This document shows positions 1-8,944 of a stretch of DNA of 64,000 bases, piece by piece (the stretch's first letter is position 1; every line of letters starts with the position of its first letter). The translations under genes and the position numbers were made by a program. Origin of the DNA: Vibrio comitans (GTDB lineage: Bacteria > Pseudomonadota > Gammaproteobacteria > Enterobacterales > Vibrionaceae); NCBI GenBank assembly GCA_024346835.1, contig AP024866.1:744001-808000 (forward strand), read 5' to 3'. Under the pieces are notes generated by a model. It made no database searches. It was not told where the DNA came from and saw only the letters and a list, made by a program, of their open reading frames with translations.

Positions 1-606
1 CACCCTCTTGTGAAACATAAGCTGGGTTTGATGCGCGAAGGGGACATTAGCACAAAGCGTTTTAGAGAGTTAGCTACAGAAGTAGGTAGCCTACTAACAT
101 ACGAAGCTACAGCAGACTTTGAAACTGAGCGCGTGACGATCAATGGATGGGATGGCCCAGTTGAAATTGACCAAATTAAAGGTAAAAAAGTTACTGTAGT
201 ACCAATTTTGCGTGCTGGTCTTGGCATGATGGATGGCGTGTTAGAGCACGTACCTAGCGCAAAGATTAGTGTCGTTGGTGTTTACCGCGATGAAGAAACC
301 CTTGAGCCTGTTCCATACTTCAATAAGCTAGCGTCATGCATTGATGAGCGAATTGCGCTTGTTGTTGACCCTATGCTGGCAACGGGTGGTTCTATGATTG
401 CAACCATCGACCTTCTAAAAGAACAAGGTTGTAAGACAGTTAAAGCACTTGTGCTTGTAGCAGCCCCTGAAGGTATTGAAGCGCTTGAAAAAGCTCACCC
501 AGATATCGAGCTCTACACAGCTGCGATCGATGAGTGCCTGAATGACAAGGGTTACATTGTTCCTGGTCTAGGCGACGCAGGCGACAAGATCTTCGGTACT
601 AAATAA
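1..606 (+). CDS. upp: Uracil phosphoribosyltransferase, 5' end cut by window edge
   Basis: Makes UMP from uracil and PRPP in pyrimidine salvage, in the cytoplasm. The reading frame is open from base 1 (His-Pro-Leu-Val...), so the GTG at base 10 is an internal valine codon and not the start. The 201 visible residues plus about seven missing ones give the usual 208. The PRPP-binding loop is seen as [12 protein letters not shown] near residues 130-140, and the uracil-binding C-terminal [11 protein letters not shown] is intact. Family membership is certain; only the first few codons and the promoter are outside the window. A terminator follows at once, so it is not cotranscribed with the next gene. 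Confidence 0.97.
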   Translation, partial: HPLVKHKLGLMREGDISTKRFRELATEVGSLLTYEATADFETERVTINGWDGPVEIDQIKGKKVTVVPILRAGLGMMDGVLEHVPSAKISVVGVYRDEETLEPVPYFNKLASCIDERIALVVDPMLATGGSMIATIDLLKEQGCKTVKALVLVAAPEGIEALEKAHPDIELYTAAIDECLNDKGYIVPGLGDAGDKIFGTK

Positions 607-615
607 TACCCAATA

Positions 616-661
616 AGCCAACGCGAGTAGGGTGCTTTCTAGTGGCTCTACTTGTTGGTTT
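616..661 (+). terminator. Probable upp terminator
   Basis: An imperfect inverted repeat (CCAAC...GAGTAG against CTACTTGTTGG) is followed by TTTT, a few bases after the upp stop. The stem has mismatches, so it is a moderate call. Confidence 0.5.
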
Positions 662-711
662 TGAAATCTTTGCTTATTATTTTCTAACTACTTCATATTA
701 TTGAGTTATTT

Positions 712-1905
712 ATGCGATTTTTGGCTTGTATGCTAGCGGCGTTAACGTCTTTTTCTGCGTTTGCAGTCACTAAGGTCAATGTGTTTGATACCGAAGCTGT
801 GGTGATTGAACAGAAGGAAGATGCAAGATATAGCGGTGAAGAGTTGGCTCGTCGCGAAGGCATGAGAGATGTTATCGTTCGAGCAACCGGTGACGCTGCC
901 TCTTTGGATAATGAGGTAGTAAAGAAAGCCATTACTCAAAGTAGCCGCTTTCTTTCAACGATTACTCCGTCTGAAAAAGATGGACAGCCAACCCTAAAAA
1001 TGTCTTTCAACCCTAAACAAATTCAAGCTTTGCTTGCTCAAGCTGACTTGCCTTATTGGCCTGATGAGCGAGCTCGTTTGCTAGTATGGGTTGTTGAAGA
1101 TAATGGGTATGATCGCACCATTAGCTGGGAGCAATCTCAAAGAACCTCTATTGAAAACCTAAGATACGTTGCTGCTCAAAAGGGCCTACCGATTACGGTT
1201 CCTGTGGGTGATATTGATGATGTAACTAGCATTCAGCCTACTGAGGTGTGGGGTAACTTTACCAAGCAGATTTCCGACAGCAGCCGTCGTTATGAAGTAG
1301 ATGCTGTGGTTGTTGCGGGTATTACACGAAACGGTAGCCAACAGAATCTGCGCTGGACGTTATATGATGACAAGCCTCAGTTCATTGCTGATGCATCTTT
1401 ATCTCCAGTAACAGGCGAAGCCTCGGGCACAAACAAGCAAGTGACAGAGACATTTGTTGCCGATCTTGGTCGCTACTACGCTCAAAAGAGTTCGGCAAAG
1501 GCCAGTGGAGAGATTGCATCTTCTGTGGTTGTGAACTTTAACGGAGTAGCTGAAGCCCAGTCATTCTTTAATATTGAGCGTATGCTAGAAAACCTACCAA
1601 GCGTAGCGTCAGTCGAACTTATGCATGTAATGGGTGGCTCGGTTGATTTTCGTGTGAACCTTATTACTGATAAAGCGGACTTTGAGCGACAGCTTCTACG
1701 TAGCAACAAGGTAAGTAAGGTTGAAGTTGCTGTAGAGCCTGCTACTGAATCACAGATTGAATCGACTTTAGATGCACCACAGTCAGGTGCTGAATCGACA
1801 TCTGTTGAGAGCACAGGGACACAAGCCTCTGAAGAAGCGAAGCCTATGGACGAAGAGTCCGTGGAGCCTCAACCTGAAATACTGATGTATGAATGGCAGT
1901 CTTAG
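712..1905 (+). CDS. DUF2066 family exported protein
   Basis: Protein of 397 residues with a cleavable signal peptide (residues 1-18, ending SAFA), so it is exported to the periplasm or envelope. I recognise it as the gammaproteobacterial DUF2066 family, whose function is unknown. The C-terminal 50 or so residues are a low-complexity Ser/Thr/Glu tail that probably is disordered. It lies downstream of upp in the same direction but is separated by a likely terminator, and has its own strong terminator. The start ATG at 712 leads straight into the signal peptide. No catalytic motif is obvious. Confidence 0.75.
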   Translation: MRFLACMLAALTSFSAFAVTKVNVFDTEAVVIEQKEDARYSGEELARREGMRDVIVRATGDAASLDNEVVKKAITQSSRFLSTITPSEKDGQPTLKMSFNPKQIQALLAQADLPYWPDERARLLVWVVEDNGYDRTISWEQSQRTSIENLRYVAAQKGLPITVPVGDIDDVTSIQPTEVWGNFTKQISDSSRRYEVDAVVVAGITRNGSQQNLRWTLYDDKPQFIADASLSPVTGEASGTNKQVTETFVADLGRYYAQKSSAKASGEIASSVVVNFNGVAEAQSFFNIERMLENLPSVASVELMHVMGGSVDFRVNLITDKADFERQLLRSNKVSKVEVAVEPATESQIESTLDAPQSGAESTSVESTGTQASEEAKPMDEESVEPQPEILMYEWQS

Positions 1906-1934
1906 AATAAACCGATAATAATGCGTTTTTTGAT

Positions 1935-1963
1935 AAGCCAGTAGCCTTGCTACTGGCTTTTTT
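1935..1963 (+). terminator. Rho-independent terminator after the DUF2066 gene
   Basis: A perfect 10-bp stem (AAGCCAGTAG / CTACTGGCTT) with a five-base loop is followed by a T run. Confidence 0.9.
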
Positions 1964-2119
1964 CTTGCTCAAGGCAGTTCTCATTCAGGGAATTGATTTT
2001 TGAACCTTCATCGTCAATCTCTGATTGTTTCGTTTTTTTACTTCCCACTTCTGTTTTTTTTCTTATCTAACCGCAATCCCATCAAAATTTTCTTACACAG
2101 AATATTATAAGTACCAATT

Positions 2120-2131
2120 GTTACCGGTAAC
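2120..2131. promoter_or_regulatory. LacI/GntR-type operator palindrome before the xylosidase gene
   Basis: The perfect 12-bp palindrome GTTACCGGTAAC lies 29 bases before the ATG. Its CG-centred TTACCGGTAA core resembles operators of LacI-family sugar regulators such as E. coli GntR. This implies repression of the next gene by a sugar-responsive regulator encoded elsewhere, since no such regulator is in the window. Confidence 0.6.
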
Positions 2132-2160
2132 TTAATGATTCTGAGAGAAGAGAATTCGAA

Positions 2161-3780
2161 ATGATTAGTAATCCAATTATTAAAGGTTTTCATCCTGATC
2201 CATGTGTTTGTCGTGCGGGAGAGGACTACTACATTGCAACTTCAACTTTTGAGTGGTTTCCGGGTGTTCGGATATTTCACTCTAAGGATTTAAAAAACTG
2301 GAAGTTGGCTTCCATGCCTTTGGATACCGTTGAAAAACTAGACATGAAAGGCAACCCTGATTCCGGTGGTATCTGGGCTCCGGCGCTGAGCTATGCTGAC
2401 GGTAAGTTTTGGCTACTTTACACCGATGTGAAAGTGATAGATGCACCTTGGAAAAATGGTCGCAATTACTTAGTCATAGCCGAACAGATAGAGGGCCCAT
2501 GGAGTGATCCAATTCCTATGGGAAATGGTGGCTTTGACCCTTCATTATTCCATGCTGATGATGGTAAAAAGTATTACGTTTATCGTACTTGGGGGCCAAG
2601 AAATCATAGCGACCCCATCAATGAGATAGTGGTGCAAGAGTACGATGTGGCATCACGAAAATTAGTTAGTGATAGGCAATCCATATTCGGTGGTACGAAC
2701 CTAAAGTACACAGAAGCACCTCACCTGTATAAGAAAGATGGTTACTACTACCTTCTTACCGCAGAGGGCGGCACAAGCTTTGAACACCATGTGACTGTGG
2801 CTCGCTCTAAACACCTAATGGGACCGTACGAGGTTTCTCCGCACGGAGCATTACTATCCACATGGCATACTCCAGATAACCCACTGCAAAAAGCAGGTCA
2901 TGGTTCCTTGGTCGAAACCCCAGATGGAGAATGGTTCATTACTTACCTAGTGAGCCGCCCGTTAAAATTTGCGGGTAGACCAAGGCTGGCAAGGTGGGGA
3001 CGAGGTGCATGCTCTCTAGGAAGAGAAACGGGCATTGACCGTATTGAATGGAAAGATGGCTGGCCAGCCGTAGTAGGTGGAAAGCATGCGAAACTAGAAA
3101 TACCCGCATTGAATCTTACCGCGGTATCTCCTGCCGAGAGTGAGTCTGTGTATGACGATTTCTCTGCAGAGTCTTTGCAGGGCCATTGGCAAACGCTAAG
3201 GGTTCCCTTTACCGAATCTATGGGGAGTTTGTATGAAAGGCAGGGGTATTTGCGCTTACGTGGCAATGATAGTTTGCTGTCGACATTTGAACAGTCAACG
3301 GTAGCGACTCGTTGGCGTCACCATGATTTTATTGCTTCAACCAAGCTTGAGTTTGATCCGACAAACTTCCAGCAGTCAGCGGGCTTATGCTGTTACTACA
3401 ACACCAGTAATTGGACTTACTTAGCGGTTGAGTTTGATGAGGAGCGTATGCGCCGCTGCATACGAGTGATGCAAGTAGACAAACAAGCGGCAAGTTTTCA
3501 TTTCTATGATGATGAATCCATAGAGATCCCAGATGATGTACGCAGCATTTGGTTTAGCGTGAATGTCGAGGGTCTGACTTATCAATACAGTTACTCATTT
3601 GATGGTAAGGTGTGGCAAACGCTATCTTTAGTGCTTGATGCTTGGCGTTTGTCAGATGACTACATTGATGGAAGAGGCTTCTTTACGGGCGCCTTTGTAG
3701 GGCTTCACTGCGCTGATATCAGTGGATTTGGTTGTCATGCTGACTTTGAAGAGTTTAGCTACGAGCCAACTGCTGGGTAG
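2161..3780 (+). CDS. Glycoside hydrolase family 43 beta-xylosidase
   Basis: Predicted beta-1,4-xylosidase (possibly also alpha-L-arabinofuranosidase) that releases xylose from short xylo-oligosaccharides. There is no signal peptide, so it acts in the cytoplasm. The N-terminal five-bladed propeller carries the three family acids: Asp13 (HPDP), Asp126 (GGFDPS) and Glu185 (YTEAPH), each offset by one from the well-studied Selenomonas enzyme. Residues from about 330 to 539 fit the C-terminal beta-sandwich domain of this subfamily. Length 539 is typical. No sugar transporter, isomerase or regulator is adjacent, which is unusual for such a gene. It probably was inserted into an otherwise conserved block. 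Confidence 0.9.
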   Translation: MISNPIIKGFHPDPCVCRAGEDYYIATSTFEWFPGVRIFHSKDLKNWKLASMPLDTVEKLDMKGNPDSGGIWAPALSYADGKFWLLYTDVKVIDAPWKNGRNYLVIAEQIEGPWSDPIPMGNGGFDPSLFHADDGKKYYVYRTWGPRNHSDPINEIVVQEYDVASRKLVSDRQSIFGGTNLKYTEAPHLYKKDGYYYLLTAEGGTSFEHHVTVARSKHLMGPYEVSPHGALLSTWHTPDNPLQKAGHGSLVETPDGEWFITYLVSRPLKFAGRPRLARWGRGACSLGRETGIDRIEWKDGWPAVVGGKHAKLEIPALNLTAVSPAESESVYDDFSAESLQGHWQTLRVPFTESMGSLYERQGYLRLRGNDSLLSTFEQSTVATRWRHHDFIASTKLEFDPTNFQQSAGLCCYYNTSNWTYLAVEFDEERMRRCIRVMQVDKQAASFHFYDDESIEIPDDVRSIWFSVNVEGLTYQYSYSFDGKVWQTLSLVLDAWRLSDDYIDGRGFFTGAFVGLHCADISGFGCHADFEEFSYEPTAG

Positions 3781-3812
3781 TTAGCCTAGTTGCCTACTAG
3801 ACCTTCTGATAA

Positions 3813-3842
3813 AAGGCCCTAGCAATTGATAGGGCCTTGTTC
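3813..3842. terminator. Convergent-gene terminator
   Basis: A 9-bp perfect stem (AAGGCCCTA / TAGGGCCTT) lies between two convergent genes. The T-rich flank is better on the minus-strand side, so it serves the DUF2069 gene best and may act in both directions. Confidence 0.7.
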
Positions 3843-3860
3843 TGCGATTTTAACTGGAAG

Positions 3861-4298
3861 CTAGCGACCAAAACGCTCTTGTTCTTCTTGTTTATATTCA
3901 GAAAGCTTCTTGAGTTTTAATCCCAATTCTCTTCCTCGCAATCGGCTATACAGTGTATTACCGATAAACGCGATACTGGTTAATAGCACTTCGACAATAG
4001 CTAGCATTCTTTCGCCTTCATCAACATAGACCAAGGTGAGCGAGTGTAGGAAATAGAGCAGAAGCACGAAGTTTGCCCAAGCAAAAGTATAGGGCTTTTG
4101 CTGTAATATCCCTTTAATGGGAAAGAGCAAAGGCAACGCCCAAGCAATGGTCAAAAACCACGGGCTAAATTCCAGTGGCGGAGATATTAGGCTATGCCAA
4201 AGTATAACCCAAGCTAAAAGCGCAAAGTGCCCTGTTTGAGCTACTCGTAACCATAATCTTGTGTTTGGCGCCATTTCAGCTGGGGATGTGGTTGGCAT
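3861..4298 (-). CDS. DUF2069 family inner-membrane protein
   Basis: A 145-residue protein with about four hydrophobic segments in the first 110 residues and a charged, Lys/Glu-rich C-terminal tail that should be cytoplasmic. I recognise the DUF2069 family; no function is known. Its ATG overlaps the stop codon of the upstream arsC-like gene by one base (TAATG), so the two are translationally coupled. It is the last gene of the bepA-arsC-DUF2069 operon on the minus strand. Confidence 0.75.
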   Translation of the reverse strand: MPTTSPAEMAPNTRLWLRVAQTGHFALLAWVILWHSLISPPLEFSPWFLTIAWALPLLFPIKGILQQKPYTFAWANFVLLLYFLHSLTLVYVDEGERMLAIVEVLLTSIAFIGNTLYSRLRGRELGLKLKKLSEYKQEEQERFGR

Positions 4299-4648
4299 TA
4301 TAGGATCTCTAGAACCTGCTGAGGCGGACGACCGTGTCGAGCCTTGCCATTCGCAATCACGATTGGGCGCTCGATAAGCTTGCGGTTTTCAAGCATAGCG
4401 TTAAATAGCTCTTGCTCTGTTAGTGCTTCATCACCAAGATTCAGCTCTTTATAAATCGCTTCCTTGGTGCGCATCATTGCACGTACGTTAGGCAGGCCAA
4501 GCTGAGCATATAGGCCTTGTAGCGTTTCAAGGTTTAAATCAGCATCTAGATAAAGCACAACCTCTGGAGTAACGCCATTTTCTTCTAATAGTGCAAGTGT
4601 TTCTCTGCTCTTAGAGCAGCGAGGGTTGTGATAAATGACAACAGACAT
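4298..4648 (-). CDS. ArsC/YfgD family arsenate reductase-like protein
   Basis: A 116-residue thioredoxin-fold protein of the glutaredoxin-dependent arsenate reductase family. The active-site Cys is in the HNPRCSKSRE motif at residues 8-17, and the C-terminal region keeps the ERPIVI and arginine features of the family. I chose the ATG at 4648 rather than one 75 bases upstream because it has a good AGGAAA ribosome-binding site and gives the usual length. It lies 13 bases after bepA and overlaps the next gene by one base. No ars regulator or efflux gene is near, so the housekeeping YfgD-type role is more likely than dedicated arsenate resistance. Confidence 0.85.
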   Translation of the reverse strand: MSVVIYHNPRCSKSRETLALLEENGVTPEVVLYLDADLNLETLQGLYAQLGLPNVRAMMRTKEAIYKELNLGDEALTEQELFNAMLENRKLIERPIVIANGKARHGRPPQQVLEIL

Positions 4649-4661
4649 GAAGTTTCCTTTT

Positions 4662-6131
4662 CTAATTTTGTAGCGCCATAAATTGGTCGCGTTGTTGTAA
4701 AAGTTGGTCAATACGTGCATCAAAGCGCGCTTGTTGAAGGCTTCCTAGTTCAGATAACTGAGCTGCTTGGGTAAAGCTTTGGATTGCTCGATTCCAGTTG
4801 GCATTTAGGGCGTAAAGCTCACCCCTTGCAGCTAACTCATTTGCTGAATCGCTTAAGTTTGCATGCGCCTTACTGAGTAGGTGCCAGCCGTTAGTATCTT
4901 GCGGATTATCGTGCGTGTATCTTTGTAGCATTCGAATCGCTTGCTCATTCTTATCAGCTTCAATCATGACATTGGCTAAGTTGATCTGCAGCACGGGATT
5001 ACGAGGCTTGGTCTTGAGTGCGTCTTCGAGAATTGCTTCTGCTTTTTCAGGGGTTTTCTTCTCAATATTGAGATCTGATAACGCATCTAGCACAAAGTTG
5101 CTGTGTGGAAACTGTGCTTGTAGCGCGAGTAATAACTCTTCAGCCTTGTCTAGTTGCTTGGTATCGAGATAAACCAAAGCCTTACCATACTCGTAAGCGG
5201 GCTTGATAGTTTTAGACGCTGTTTTTTCTTTTCTTACTAACCAGTCCATTGCGCCATCACTGCTAATACCCACATATCGAGCCACTACGCGTGCCTTAGC
5301 CATATGAAATTCTATAGCGGGAGCGGCTGGGCTGATAGGGTAGGCATCCGCTCTAGCTCGAGAGTCGGTAATACGATCTTCTGGCAATGGGTGAGTCAGT
5401 AGCATCGGTGGCGGCGTACTAGCGTAACGATATTGATCGGCTAGACGGCCAAAAAAGCTAGGCATAGCATGGGGGTCATAACCCGCTTTGATTAGGGTAT
5501 TCATGCCAACACGGTCTGCTTCTTTTTCGTTGCTTCGTGTGTAGTTGATTGCGCTTTGCATCGCGCCAGCTTGGGTTGCCGTCAGCGCGGCGATACCCGC
5601 TTCAGGTGCTGCAATTGCCAGCAAAATAGAGCCGGCAAGAGCGGCTAACGTTACTGGATTCTTTCTAGCTTGGTCTTCCATACGACGAGCTAAGTGACGT
5701 TGGGTAACGTGGGCGATTTCGTGCGCCACTACCGACGCGAGCTCGCCCTCTGAGTTAGCGTGTAAGAACAGTCCTGTATGGATGGCAACGTGTCCACCAA
5801 AAAAGGCAAACGCGTTAATGTTTCGGTCTCGTATCAAGAAAAACTCAAATGGGGTCTTTACGTCTTCTGCATTAGCGACAAGGCGATATCCTAAGCTTGA
5901 TACATACTCAGATAAAACGGGATCATTGATGACAGGTTGGCTTGCCCTAAGAATACGCATATAGGCATCGCCATAGTTTCGCTCTTGATCTATGGTCAAG
6001 GTACCGCCCGCAGTTGTCCCTATATCAGGTAAATCTGAGGTATTGGCTAAACTGGACGAGCTAAGGCTCAACGTAGCGCCCAAAAGTATTGCTAACACTG
6101 AGGGTGCACGTTTTAAAATAGAGGCATTCAT
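4662..6131 (-). CDS. bepA: Outer-membrane assembly protease BepA (M48 family with TPRs)
   Basis: Periplasmic zinc metalloprotease and chaperone that helps LptD and other barrels assemble at the BAM complex and degrades stalled ones. A signal peptide covers residues 1-30. The zinc motif HEIAH is at residues 137-141 and a later EADRVG motif supplies the third ligand. From about residue 310 to the end lie TPR repeats. Length 489 matches the E. coli protein closely. I chose the ATG at 6131 because it begins the signal peptide; an upstream in-frame ATG at 6200 would add a non-signal extension. It heads the operon with the arsC-like and DUF2069 genes. Confidence 0.92.
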   Translation of the reverse strand: MNASILKRAPSVLAILLGATLSLSSSSLANTSDLPDIGTTAGGTLTIDQERNYGDAYMRILRASQPVINDPVLSEYVSSLGYRLVANAEDVKTPFEFFLIRDRNINAFAFFGGHVAIHTGLFLHANSEGELASVVAHEIAHVTQRHLARRMEDQARKNPVTLAALAGSILLAIAAPEAGIAALTATQAGAMQSAINYTRSNEKEADRVGMNTLIKAGYDPHAMPSFFGRLADQYRYASTPPPMLLTHPLPEDRITDSRARADAYPISPAAPAIEFHMAKARVVARYVGISSDGAMDWLVRKEKTASKTIKPAYEYGKALVYLDTKQLDKAEELLLALQAQFPHSNFVLDALSDLNIEKKTPEKAEAILEDALKTKPRNPVLQINLANVMIEADKNEQAIRMLQRYTHDNPQDTNGWHLLSKAHANLSDSANELAARGELYALNANWNRAIQSFTQAAQLSELGSLQQARFDARIDQLLQQRDQFMALQN

Positions 6132-6332
6132 TGTTTTTCTGACGTCAGGTCCTGTTCCGTTCTTGAAGAGGTATACAACTGTAGACTCTGCAATTTCCAT
6201 TTGGTTTCTTGGAAAGCGTATTAACGAGAGCTATTAACAATTTGTACACTAGGTTAGCACGGGATAATAGTGGTTTTGAACTAAAAAAGATTTACAATAG
6301 ACGTATTTAGAATAAACAGAAGTCGCTTTATT

Positions 6333-6554
6333 ATGTCGATGAAAGTCATTGATCTTACTGATGAGCGATGCCCAATGAGCTTGTTACTGGCAAAACGTGC
6401 CAGCAGGGACCTCAAAACATCTCAGAGCCTTACCTTTTTGGTGGCGGAACTGAGTTCTGTAAATGATATGCAGGCCTATTTTTTACGTCACGACATGCTC
6501 GTGGATGTGAGGAAAACCCCTCACTATTATTACTTAACCATAACTAAAGAGTAG
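6333..6554 (+). CDS. TusA-family sulfurtransferase-like protein
   Basis: A 73-residue protein of the TusA/SirA/YeeD fold. The conserved Cys-Pro is at residues 13-14 within ERCPMSLLLAKRA, the position of the persulfide-carrying cysteine in this family. It probably moves sulfur to a partner protein, but the partner is unknown; it is not the canonical TusA, which lies elsewhere in vibrios. It is five bases upstream of perM and divergent from bepA, so it is probably cotranscribed with perM. Confidence 0.8.
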   Translation: MSMKVIDLTDERCPMSLLLAKRASRDLKTSQSLTFLVAELSSVNDMQAYFLRHDMLVDVRKTPHYYYLTITKE

Positions 6555-6559
6555 ACCCC

Positions 6560-7624
6560 ATGCTTGATATGATGAAGCAATGGTATAAACGCCGATTCTC
6601 AGACCCTCATGCTGTTAGCCTTGTTGCGATCATCTTATTTGGTTTCATTACCATCTATTTCTTCGGCCATCTTATAGCACCTTTGCTGGTGGCTATTGTT
6701 TTGGCATATCTTCTAGAATGGCCCGTTGTCCAGTTGATTAGGATGGGGATCCCTCGCACCTTCGCGGTGATATTAGTCTTGCTCATGTTTGTTGGCCTGG
6801 TCTTGATTGCCTTTATTGGCGTTGTCCCAACCATTTGGCAACAGATTGGCAATCTAATGAATGATGTACCCAATATGTACCTCGAACTACAGAACTACAT
6901 TAATAGTATACCTGAGCGCTATCCAGAGCTTGCTACAGTGACCAATGTAGAGTTTGTGTTTGCTGATATGAAGAATAAGTTCGTTGGTCTTGGTGAGAGC
7001 ATAGTTAAGGGGTCATTAGCATCTCTAGTTAGCCTGGCAACAATCGGCGTTTATCTAATTTTGGTACCGCTGTTAATTTTCTTCTTATTGAAAGACAAAG
7101 AAGAAATGCTAAGCATGCTGGGTGGGATCCTTCCGCAAAACCGTAATCTTGCCTATCAGGTATGGCATGAAATGAACGACCAAATCTCAAATTACATTCG
7201 AGGTAAGGTATTAGAGATTTTGATTGTTGGCGGTGTCAGTTACGTGACCTTTGTGCTCCTTGATTTGCGCTACTCAGCGTTGCTTGCAGTCGCGGTAGGT
7301 CTATCAGTATTGATTCCGTATATTGGTGCAGCAGCAGTGACGGTGCCAATTGCAATCGTTGGCTTGTTCCAGTGGGGGTTAACGCCACAATTTTACTACT
7401 TGTTGATCGCTTACGGCATTATTCAGGCTCTCGATGGTAACGTACTTGTTCCGGTGCTGTTTTCAGAGGCGGTAAACCTACACCCGGTAGCGATTATTAT
7501 CTCGGTATTGGTGTTTGGGGGGCTATGGGGATTCTGGGGGATCTTCTTTGCAATACCTTTGGCGACACTAGTAAAAGCAGTAGTGAATGCCTTTAATCAC
7601 CCTAACTTAGATGCTGTTGAATAA
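6560..7624 (+). CDS. perM: AI-2E family transporter PerM
   Basis: Inner-membrane protein of 354 residues with about eight hydrophobic segments, matching the PerM/TqsA (AI-2E transporter) family and the E. coli PerM length of 353. Conserved features include the IPYIGAA motif and the C-terminal GGLWGFWGIFFAIPLA block. The substrate of PerM itself is not established; relatives export autoinducer-2 or exchange sodium and protons. The start follows the upstream TusA-like gene by only five bases, indicating one operon. Confidence 0.88.
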   Translation: MLDMMKQWYKRRFSDPHAVSLVAIILFGFITIYFFGHLIAPLLVAIVLAYLLEWPVVQLIRMGIPRTFAVILVLLMFVGLVLIAFIGVVPTIWQQIGNLMNDVPNMYLELQNYINSIPERYPELATVTNVEFVFADMKNKFVGLGESIVKGSLASLVSLATIGVYLILVPLLIFFLLKDKEEMLSMLGGILPQNRNLAYQVWHEMNDQISNYIRGKVLEILIVGGVSYVTFVLLDLRYSALLAVAVGLSVLIPYIGAAAVTVPIAIVGLFQWGLTPQFYYLLIAYGIIQALDGNVLVPVLFSEAVNLHPVAIIISVLVFGGLWGFWGIFFAIPLATLVKAVVNAFNHPNLDAVE

Positions 7625-7654
7625 AACAAACAAATCAATAAGTTGAGATAAAAG

Positions 7655-7684
7655 AAAGCCAGTCTATTGAGACTGGCTTTTTGT
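7655..7684. terminator. Bidirectional terminator between perM and bcp
   Basis: A perfect 11-bp stem (AAAGCCAGTCT / AGACTGGCTTT) has A-rich and T-rich flanks on both sides, between convergent genes. Confidence 0.92.
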
Positions 7685-7686
7685 TC

Positions 7687-8154
7687 TTAGGCTTGGTTTA
7701 AGTAATCCAGCACCACCTCATGGTGGGTTTTGGTTTTAAACTTATTAAACACGTGCTCGATGACGCCTTCCTCGTTGATTAGGAAGCTAATACGGTGCAG
7801 ACCATCGTAGACCTTACCCATAAATTTCTTTTCGCCCCACACACCAAAGGCCTCTGCTGCTGAGTGGTCCTCGTCTGACAGTAAAGTAAAGTTGAGGCTG
7901 TCACGTTCGATGAATTTTCCTAGGCGCTTAACAGGATCGATGCTGACACCGAGAACTAACACGTTGTGAGCATCCAGTTCCGCTTTAACGTCACGCAACC
8001 CTTGTGCTTGAACTGTGCAGCCAGGGGTCATTGCTTTAGGGTAGAAGTAGAATAAAACCTTTTGTCCTTTAAGATCTTTTAAAGAAACTGTGTTCCCGTC
8101 TTGATCTAAAAGTGAGACATCTGGTGCTGGAGTGCCAGCCGTTAATGTTTGCAT
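7687..8154 (-). CDS. bcp: Thioredoxin-dependent thiol peroxidase (Bcp/PrxQ)
   Basis: Cytoplasmic peroxiredoxin of 155 residues that reduces hydrogen peroxide and organic hydroperoxides. The peroxidatic Cys46 is in the TPGCT motif. The position of the usual resolving cysteine five residues later is Gln51 (VQAQG where E. coli has VQACG), and there is no other cysteine in the protein, so it must work by a one-Cys mechanism with an external thiol. It is the second gene of the gcvR-bcp pair, 16 bases after gcvR. Confidence 0.93.
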   Translation of the reverse strand: MQTLTAGTPAPDVSLLDQDGNTVSLKDLKGQKVLFYFYPKAMTPGCTVQAQGLRDVKAELDAHNVLVLGVSIDPVKRLGKFIERDSLNFTLLSDEDHSAAEAFGVWGEKKFMGKVYDGLHRISFLINEEGVIEHVFNKFKTKTHHEVVLDYLNQA

Positions 8155-8170
8155 TGAATTTCCTTAAACA

Positions 8171-8710
8171 TTATCCGTTGTTAATGAAGTTAAGAGTGCC
8201 CTTGACGCTGAGAGAATCACAAAGAGAAGCGAAGTCTTCTTGCAGTTGCATCAAGTTGTACTCATCTGATAAAGATGCGGAAAGAGTTATCTGGAATTGG
8301 TCTTCATCTTGCGCTGTTTTTTCTTTACTTAACGTACGCGCACTCAAAGAGCTAATACCTATATCTCTATCTGCAAAAAAGTGGGTGATTTGCTCAGTAA
8401 GACCAATCTTGTCTGTTGCTTGAATATTCGCCTCTAGAGTAAAGCCTTGCGCTATTTCTGTGTGAGGTGATGTACGTTTAACAATAGTGATAAGATCATG
8501 TTCTTGACCAAGCTGTGGCAGAGAATGCTCCACACGGGTGACCTGCGATGCTGTGCCTGATATCAACATGATTAAGGTAAAATCGTTACCGAACAAGGCT
8601 ATTCTGCTGTCAATGATGTTACAGCCAAGATCTGAGACTAACTGAATGATTTTGTTGCCAATACCTGGACGGTCTGTACCGACGGCAGTAATGACTAGGT
8701 GCTGCGCCAT
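8171..8710 (-). CDS. gcvR: Glycine cleavage system regulator GcvR
   Basis: A 179-residue protein with two ACT domains (about residues 5-80 and 92-170). GcvR binds glycine and counteracts the activator GcvA at the gcvTHP promoter. The first domain opens with VITAVGTDRPGIGNKI and the second with ANIQATDKIGLTEQI, typical ACT starts. It is divergent from dapA and cotranscribed with bcp, the usual vibrio arrangement. Confidence 0.9.
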   Translation of the reverse strand: MAQHLVITAVGTDRPGIGNKIIQLVSDLGCNIIDSRIALFGNDFTLIMLISGTASQVTRVEHSLPQLGQEHDLITIVKRTSPHTEIAQGFTLEANIQATDKIGLTEQITHFFADRDIGISSLSARTLSKEKTAQDEDQFQITLSASLSDEYNLMQLQEDFASLCDSLSVKGTLNFINNG

Positions 8711-8777
8711 AGTGTGATCCTTGCACTGACAATAATCTTATTAGCATACACGGAAACAATTGTTGTTGTGTTGGTAA

Positions 8778-8796
8778 ATGTTAGAAAATCTAACAT
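8778..8796. promoter_or_regulatory. Perfect inverted repeat in the gcvR-dapA promoter region
   Basis: ATGTTAGA-AAA-TCTAACAT: eight-base arms around three bases, 67 bases upstream of gcvR and 148 upstream of dapA. It has no T run and lies between divergent genes, so an operator is more likely than a terminator. I do not recognise the regulator. Confidence 0.45.
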
Positions 8797-8944
8797 GATT
8801 AACATCTGCCGTTTTTTGAAGGTCGATAGGGTCAAACTGTATGCAAATAAATGGTAAATAATTCACGGCTAAGCCTTTATCCACTTGTGTTATCTAATCT
8901 CTATCAAGTACCATGCGATATCAATGAAATTTAGGGAGTGAATC

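Noticed and set aside
10..12. GTG as the start codon of upp
   Set aside because: The frame is open to base 1 and the residues before it (His-Pro-Leu) match the normal Upp N-terminus; the true start is outside the window.
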